Assembly (NCBI RefSeq): GCF_900110165.1
Contig: NZ_FOCQ01000016.1
Location: 1-64,000, forward strand
Direction: 5' to 3'
DNA: 64,000 nucleotides
Source: Lihuaxuella thermophila
GTDB taxonomy: Bacteria; Bacillota; Bacilli; Thermoactinomycetales; Thermoactinomycetaceae
Shown here: one piece after another, positions 58,094-64,000 of the stretch
How the letters are laid out: every line of letters begins with the position of its first letter
Position numbering within the stretch: the stretch's first letter is position 1
The notes under the pieces: model-generated
Seen by the model: the letters and a program-made list of their open reading frames with translations, nothing else
What the model was told of the DNA's origin: nothing
Databases searched by the model: none
Translations under genes and position numbers: made by a program

Positions 58094-58125
58094 CAAAAAA
58101 AGCTGAGAGGAATCTCCTCTCAGCT
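58094..58125 (-). terminator. sspF terminator
   Basis: A perfect 11-bp stem AGCTGAGAGGA/TCCTCTCAGCT around a 3-base loop (58101-58125), followed by seven U residues on the minus strand. Confidence 0.94.
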
Positions 58126-58148
58126 TACCCTGCCGGTCTTGAAACCTG

Positions 58149-58319
58149 CTATCGACCCCCCATCCTTTCTTCTGCAATCTGGATGGCGCGTTTGACCATA
58201 TTACCTGCGTCACGGGCTTTAATCCCGCCCCAGCCTTCTCGTTTTACGACATCGTAAAAACCAAGCTCCTTGGCCAACTCGATCTTAAAGGATTCCGACA
58301 TGACACCTCTGCGTGCCAT
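58149..58319 (-). CDS. sspF: Small acid-soluble spore protein, alpha/beta-type (SspF)
   Basis: 56 aa, translated by hand: begins [20 protein letters not shown], then [10 protein letters not shown] and [20 protein letters not shown], ending ERMGGR. It matches SspF, with the ELAKELGF germination-protease (GPR) recognition region. It binds and protects spore DNA. AAAGGAGG precedes the ATG; a SigG-type promoter and strong terminator flank it. Located between veg and ispE, the standard position. Confidence 0.96.
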   Translation of the reverse strand: MARRGVMSESFKIELAKELGFYDVVKREGWGGIKARDAGNMVKRAIQIAEERMGGR

Positions 58320-58362
58320 TTTTCCGCCTCCTTTGTCTCAAGCAGTCAAGGCAGGGTATGAG

Positions 58363-58391
58363 TAGTATGGTCTATTCCGCAAAATCTATGT
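58363..58391 (-). promoter_or_regulatory. SigG promoter of sspF
   Basis: Perfect -10 CATACTA (58363-58369), a 17-base spacer and -35 ACATA (58387-58391; four of five to GHATR) on the minus strand, about 44 bases before the start. Confidence 0.82.
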
Positions 58392-58411
58392 AAGCGCTAC
58401 CAAACACCCTG

Positions 58412-58439
58412 AAAAAATAGAACACAACAGGTGTGTTCT
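58412..58439 (-). terminator. veg terminator
   Basis: A 7-bp AGAACAC/GTGTTCT stem (58419-58425 with 58433-58439) immediately after the veg stop, then six U residues on the minus strand. Confidence 0.88.
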
Positions 58440-58723
58440 TATTGCGGAGTTTTTACATATTTGACCGGAACCTGTTGATTGTCGCCGTCCAAAATGGTCA
58501 GTTCCACCGATTCCGTCAAAACATCCGCATAACTGTATGAAACGCGATTAAATGCGTGTTGATCCTCATCCAGCTTGACAACAAAAACGGATGGATATAT
58601 CTCTTCTAGAATACCCGTTCGTTCAATGGTCTTGCGGCGTCCGCTATTGGCTTTCAAGCGAATCTTGTGCCCAATGTAACCTTCCAAGGTTAGCTTAATT
58701 TCAGATAGCGCGTTTTTGCCCAT
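58439..58723 (-). CDS. veg: Veg protein
   Basis: 94 aa from the ATG at 58723 with GAGGTGG nine bases upstream. It carries the Veg signature [53 protein letters not shown]. In B. subtilis it stimulates biofilm gene expression. It is expressed from two tandem SigA promoters and has its own terminator. Confidence 0.96.
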   Translation of the reverse strand: MGKNALSEIKLTLEGYIGHKIRLKANSGRRKTIERTGILEEIYPSVFVVKLDEDQHAFNRVSYSYADVLTESVELTILDGDNQQVPVKYVKTPQ

Positions 58724-58750
58724 GTTTATCGACCACCTCACTTGTAGAAG

Positions 58751-58779
58751 ATTATACTACAAATGGGTGTCAGAGTCAA
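58751..58779 (-). promoter_or_regulatory. veg promoter, proximal SigA
   Basis: TTGACT (58774-58779), 17-base spacer, perfect TATAAT (58751-58756) on the minus strand, about 28 bases before the start codon. Confidence 0.9.
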
Positions 58780-58786
58780 ATGCAGT

Positions 58787-58816
58787 ATTATAGCAGGGGG
58801 ACAACCCCTTTGTCAA
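58787..58816 (-). promoter_or_regulatory. veg promoter, distal SigA
   Basis: Perfect TTGACA (58811-58816), 18-base spacer, perfect TATAAT (58787-58792). It ends only eight bases before the proximal -35, giving two strong promoters in tandem. Confidence 0.9.
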
Positions 58817-58832
58817 TGGGGTTTCTGCTTAT

Positions 58833-59306
58833 TCATTTGGTAAACCGGTCGGCGACAGCGCTGGCCGCGTACGATTCCGGTTTAATTTTCGCGGTATAGC
58901 CAACAGAGGTAACCCAACCGACAACTTCCTGAATCAACTTCCGCGTTTCCCCTTGCTGGCCGACATCGAGATGGATTTCCATCGGGATGTTAACGGAAAA
59001 GTCGAAGAAGCCGTTTTTCTTCAGCAGCTCCACACACTGCAGGCTGTACTCCGTCTCACGGTAGATCCGATAACGCAAATCCCTCATCGCGCGATGACTT
59101 TTCTTCATGTAAAAAAAGATGGCCCCTTTACCGATCCGTTGGATAATGATGGCAGTCACAAACAGGGTTTCGCGCTCCCGGGTCTGCGAATCGGTTCCGA
59201 TGACAACTTTGTATTCTGCCTTCTTGTCTTGTCCGATATAGGACTGAATCTCGGCGATCATTTCCTCCATACTGCATCGGCCTTTGCGCGGATGGAAAAA
59301 GTTCAC
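58833..59306 (-). CDS. YkuK-like RNase H-fold protein (DUF458)
   Basis: 157 aa from a GTG at 59306, chosen because GGAGG lies eight bases upstream and the family starts at FHPRKGRCSMEEM; a TTG five codons earlier would overlap that site. Central VVIGTDSQTRERETLFVTAI and EIHLDVGQQGETRKLIQEVVGWV match the YkuK family. Biochemical role not established. It takes the place of yabG between ksgA and veg. Confidence 0.88.
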   Translation of the reverse strand: MNFFHPRKGRCSMEEMIAEIQSYIGQDKKAEYKVVIGTDSQTRERETLFVTAIIIQRIGKGAIFFYMKKSHRAMRDLRYRIYRETEYSLQCVELLKKNGFFDFSVNIPMEIHLDVGQQGETRKLIQEVVGWVTSVGYTAKIKPESYAASAVADRFTK

Positions 59307-59353
59307 GAAAGTGACCTCCAAGGTGAAAGAGTCTTGAGATTTTTCGCCGCTTC

Positions 59354-60232
59354 TTAGGACTGGGTATCCTTCGAGTCGATGACTTGTGTTAAGGCAGCAA
59401 ATTCTTGAATGTCGAGTGTTTCTCCGCGTCGTTTGGGATCAATTCCTGCTTCATGCAGCCATTTTTCAACCTCGTCTTTGCGACGGGAGGAAAACAAGTT
59501 GGCATGAAGAGTGTTTAAGAGCGTTTTCCGCCGCTGGGCAAATGCGGCCCGAACCACTTTAAAAAACAGCCTCTCATTGGAAACATAAACCGCAGGTTGA
59601 TCACGCAGGGTTAACCGCGTTACGGCAGAGTCTACCTGGGGTCTCGGTACGAATACGTGGCTGGGCACGCGCGCGACTTCCTCAGCCATGGCAAAATACT
59701 TGACCAGCACCGTGAGCGAGCTGTAGTCTTTGGTCCCGGGTGAAGCCGTTAAACGGTCCGCGACTTCTTTTTGGATCATGATGACGATGTTCTTCAAGGG
59801 CAAACGTTCACTCAATAACCGGACGATAATGGGAGAAGTCACATAATAAGGGAGATTGGCAACCACATGAATGGTGTCCACATCTTGAAAATGGTCCCGG
59901 AGGAAGGTTCGCAAATCGATCTCGGTTGCATCCCCGTGAATGATCTTCACATGCGGCCGGGAAGCGAATAACTCTTCCAGCACGGGAATGAGCCGCTGAT
60001 CGATCTCGATGGCCACTACTTTCCGCGCCTCATTTGCCAGGCGTTCGGTGAGAGCCCCGATCCCCGGACCAATTTCCAGCACACCCGAGCGCTCAGTCAG
60101 TTCGGCGGCACGAATGATTTTGTCTAATACATGGCTGTCTGTCAGAAAGTTTTGCCCCAAACTTTTCTTCAGAACAATGGCGTGCTCAGATAACAGCTCC
60201 CGAGTCCGCGCCGAGATCGGTTTATTATTCAT
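59354..60232 (-). CDS. ksgA: 16S rRNA dimethyladenosine transferase
   Basis: 292 aa from the second ATG (60232), which has AAAGGA eight bases upstream; the ATG three codons earlier sits directly on that site. SAM motif VLEIGPGIGALTERL, the NLPYYVTSPI catalytic motif, and a C-terminal helical domain. It dimethylates two adenosines in helix 45 of 16S rRNA. Overlaps rnmV. Confidence 0.97.
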   Translation of the reverse strand: MNNKPISARTRELLSEHAIVLKKSLGQNFLTDSHVLDKIIRAAELTERSGVLEIGPGIGALTERLANEARKVVAIEIDQRLIPVLEELFASRPHVKIIHGDATEIDLRTFLRDHFQDVDTIHVVANLPYYVTSPIIVRLLSERLPLKNIVIMIQKEVADRLTASPGTKDYSSLTVLVKYFAMAEEVARVPSHVFVPRPQVDSAVTRLTLRDQPAVYVSNERLFFKVVRAAFAQRRKTLLNTLHANLFSSRRKDEVEKWLHEAGIDPKRRGETLDIQEFAALTQVIDSKDTQS

Positions 60233-60794
60233 CTGTCGCATCCTTTCTCACCCGTTCGATCGCCCGGTACAATTCCTCTTTGCCGATACGGAGCACCTGG
60301 AGCCTGCGGTAAAATTGCTTGGCATTGCCGTATCCGATTCCCAGCTCGTCGGCTACCTTTTGGCGAAACCATCCGGAGTCGCTCTGTCCGGCAAATCCCA
60401 AATGAAGGTAGTCCTCCCAGCTGATCGGCGGATCGCACGGGATTTCCCCGCCTTCCGTACGAACCCCGAACAGTGCTTGTACAATTGCTTCGGGCGAAGC
60501 GTGTTCGATGCCGATTTTATGCTTGGATTTTGCTTTATCCTGTGGTAAGAAAGCATGTTTAACACCGGGAACCTCCTCTGAAATGATCCGGCGGATTCTT
60601 TCTCCGGCATAGTCAGGGTCGGTGAAAACGATCACGCCCCTTTTTGCTTGGGCCCTTCTGATTTCGGCAAGTACGCGGTCCCCGATGGCCGATCCCCTCG
60701 TCTCAATGGTATCGGCAATGACGGCCCGCCGGACCGCCACGGTGTCATTTCGACCTTCTACTACTATGATCTCTTTAATCGTCGGAATTGACAA
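60225..60794 (-). CDS. rnmV: Ribonuclease M5
   Basis: 189 aa, TTG start with GAGG ten bases upstream. TOPRIM domain at the N-terminus: IKEIIVVEGRNDTVAVRRA and VIVFTDPDYAGERIR with the acidic metal residues. It matures 5S rRNA. Overlaps ksgA by about eight bases, as in Bacillus. Confidence 0.96.
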   Translation of the reverse strand: MSIPTIKEIIVVEGRNDTVAVRRAVIADTIETRGSAIGDRVLAEIRRAQAKRGVIVFTDPDYAGERIRRIISEEVPGVKHAFLPQDKAKSKHKIGIEHASPEAIVQALFGVRTEGGEIPCDPPISWEDYLHLGFAGQSDSGWFRQKVADELGIGYGNAKQFYRRLQVLRIGKEELYRAIERVRKDATDE

Positions 60795-60960
60795 TGGACG
60801 AAAACCTCTTTCTCTTGCAGTTAAAGCCTGTTTCTTTGTGTCCTCTCAAATCAAGTGGTTCCTGTCATCGGGCTCCTGAGTCGCCCCCGATACAGGCCTC
60901 ATCTTCCGGATTGTGCCGGCGTCGCAAAACTATGGAGCAGCACAAGCATTTATTGCTATT

Positions 60961-61740
60961 TTATGTTAACACCTCCAATTTAAACAACCTCTTTGCATTT
61001 TCTGCGGTCGTTTTAGCCAGGTCTTCCAGCGTGGTTCCCCTGATCTCAGCGATGGTTTCCGCTACCAAACGGACATAGCCCGTCTCATTTCTCTTGCCAC
61101 GGTAAGGGTGAGGGGCCAGATAAGGGCAGTCCGTTTCTAAGAGCAGCCGGTCTTCGGGTACATGTGCGGCGATTTCCTTGGGCAGCTTTGCATTCTTAAA
61201 GGTGACGGGTCCGCCGAGGCCGATCATGAAATTAAGTTTCAAACACTCTTCCATGATCCGCAGATCCCCCCCGAAACAGTGCATGACACCCCCCACTTCT
61301 TCGGCATGTTCTTCTTTGAGAATGCGCACCACATCTTCATGCGCATCCCGGTCATGAATGATGATAGGAAGGCCGGTCTCTTTTGCAATGGCGATTTGTT
61401 TGCGGAATACCTCCGCCTGTTTGTCTCTCGGCGAGTTGTCCCAATAATAATCCAATCCCATTTCCCCGAGAGCCACCACTTTGGGGTGGCTGGTCAAAGA
61501 GCGAATCCACTTCAGATCCTCGTCGGTACACTTTGCGGCATCATGGGGATGCCATCCGACAGAGGAGTAAATAAAATCATATTTCTCGGCCAGTTCCAGG
61601 GAAGTGAGAATCGTTTCCCGGTTATATCCGACATTTAGGATCGCACTCACTCCGAACTCATCTCTGGCTCTTCGGATCACTTCTTCACGATCTCCGTCGA
61701 ATTGCTTGTCGTTGAGATGTGCATGACTGTCAAACAACAT
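60961..61740 (-). CDS. tatD: TatD-family metal-dependent hydrolase/DNase
   Basis: 259 aa with FDSHAHLND, the metal-ligand EMGLDYYWDNSPRDKQ, PIIIHDRDAHEDVVRIL, MHCFGG and ETDCPYLAPHPYRGKRNE. It is the yabD position next to metG. The yabE gene that separates it from rnmV in B. subtilis is missing. Confidence 0.96.
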   Translation of the reverse strand: MLFDSHAHLNDKQFDGDREEVIRRARDEFGVSAILNVGYNRETILTSLELAEKYDFIYSSVGWHPHDAAKCTDEDLKWIRSLTSHPKVVALGEMGLDYYWDNSPRDKQAEVFRKQIAIAKETGLPIIIHDRDAHEDVVRILKEEHAEEVGGVMHCFGGDLRIMEECLKLNFMIGLGGPVTFKNAKLPKEIAAHVPEDRLLLETDCPYLAPHPYRGKRNETGYVRLVAETIAEIRGTTLEDLAKTTAENAKRLFKLEVLT

Positions 61741-61770
61741 AGGAATGACCCCCGATGATTTCCTTGTTTA

Positions 61771-62286
61771 CTAAAAGGATAAAACATCAAATTTATGTAA
61801 GGGCAACACGATGACCTCCGCCCGTCCGACAATTTCATCGATCTTGACCGGCCCGATCTGCCGGCTGTCCTTGCTGTTGTTGCGATTATCCCCGAGAACG
61901 TACAGATATCCTTCAGGAATCTGTTTTTGTTCATATGTCTCCTTGTTCATCGGGCCATTGACATACGGTTCGTACAAGGGCTTTCCATTCCGGTATACTT
62001 TTCCGTTTTTGATCAAAATCCGGTCTCCGGGAAGACCGATGACTCGCTTGATGAAATCCCGCTCTTCCTCGGTATGGAAAACGACGATATCGCCGTAGTC
62101 CGGCTTCTTTACCTTGTAGATCCATTTATTCACGATGAGCAGCTCGTCCCCATGCAGTGTCGGGTACATGGAAGTTCCGTGTACTTCATACGGGGCAAAC
62201 AAAAAAGACCGAATCACGATCGCGATGATAAGCGCAGATAGAATGGCGACCAGCCATTCAGCGGACGAGCTCTTCTTTTCTGCCAT
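61771..62286 (-). CDS. Signal peptidase I (Sip type)
   Basis: 171 aa. One N-terminal membrane anchor (about 10-28), catalytic Ser in GTSMYPTL (about residue 37) and catalytic Lys in DFIKRVIGLPGD (about 78), with the GYLYVLGDNRNNSKDSR box. It cleaves Sec signal peptides outside the membrane. It is inserted between metG and tatD, which adjoin each other in B. subtilis. Confidence 0.96.
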   Translation of the reverse strand: MAEKKSSSAEWLVAILSALIIAIVIRSFLFAPYEVHGTSMYPTLHGDELLIVNKWIYKVKKPDYGDIVVFHTEEERDFIKRVIGLPGDRILIKNGKVYRNGKPLYEPYVNGPMNKETYEQKQIPEGYLYVLGDNRNNSKDSRQIGPVKIDEIVGRAEVIVLPLHKFDVLSF

Positions 62287-62434
62287 GCTTCTTAGCCCTC
62301 CCGTTCATTTTCCTACCCTTTTTAAAACCATTCAACGCACCAGATTCCTCGATATTCCCGAAAAAGTGAAGCCTCCCCCGCAAGGGGATACCCCGGTTGT
62401 GGCAAGGGTATCTTCCCAAGCAAGGGGAGAACTT
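62287..62434. other. metG-sip intergenic hairpin cluster
   Basis: About 150 bases rich in short inverted repeats, GATACCC/GGGTATC near 62378-62414 and CCCC-TTGC-GGGG near 62368-62380, with a U-rich stretch farther on (minus strand, near 62364). It may act as a weak terminator for metG. No gene seen. Confidence 0.45.

Positions 62435-64000
<1,566 letters not shown>

Overview
The window reads as a chromosomal segment of an endospore-forming Bacillales bacterium. It carries spoIIE, spoVT, spoVG, yabP, yabQ, fin, sspF and veg in the order known from the Bacillus subtilis purA-lysS region. The moderately high GC of the core genes and the gene set suggest a Thermoactinomycetaceae-like genus, but this is inference. 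Every gene I can support lies on the minus strand, so the window is read from 64000 down to 1.

Core block (about 64000 to 20150): metG (cut by the window edge), signal peptidase I, tatD, rnmV, ksgA, a YkuK-like gene, veg, sspF, ispE, purR, ridA, spoVG, glmU, prs, ctc, pth, fin, mfd, a PrsA-like foldase, spoVT, a SpoVB-like flippase, mazG/yabN, rqcP, yabP, yabQ, divIC, a NamZ muramidase, tRNA-fMet and tRNA-Met, a DUF402 gene, spoIIE, tilS, hpt, ftsH, coaX, hslO, cysK, pabA, pabC, folP, folB, folK, dusB and lysS. Several promoters can be read directly: SigH for spoVG, SigF/SigG-type for fin, SigG-type for spoVT and sspF, tandem SigA for veg, and a 21-bp-spacer Spo0A-class promoter for spoIIE. 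Relative to B. subtilis the block lacks yabE, yabG, yabR, yabS, yabT, yacD, pabB and yazB. Three intergenic gaps hold near-identical copies of a composite repeat of 600 to 700 bp with paired hairpins.

Accessory block (about 20050 to 1): downstream of lysS, where B. subtilis has an rRNA operon, lies an AT-rich Tad (Flp) pilus locus. It holds a prepilin peptidase with its own SigA promoter; a GC-richer GrpE/short-Hsp70 pair; cpaB, cpaE, cpaF, tadB, tadC and the Flp pilin; a VWA lipoprotein; and TadE- and TadG-like pseudopilins. Interspersed are three secreted paralogues that share a signal peptide and a tandem FPEAKP hexapeptide tract. Two of them also share an 11-residue Trp-x-Trp repeat and end in different effector-like domains: an EndoU-type nuclease and a GHSLGG lipase. 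The third ends in a glycine-rich hydrophobic segment.

The most novel feature is this combination. A Tad pilus locus appears to encode a small polymorphic exoprotein/toxin family with a constant N-terminus, each member followed by membrane or unknown genes that could be partners or immunity proteins. The linkage and architecture are visible in the sequence; the function is inference.
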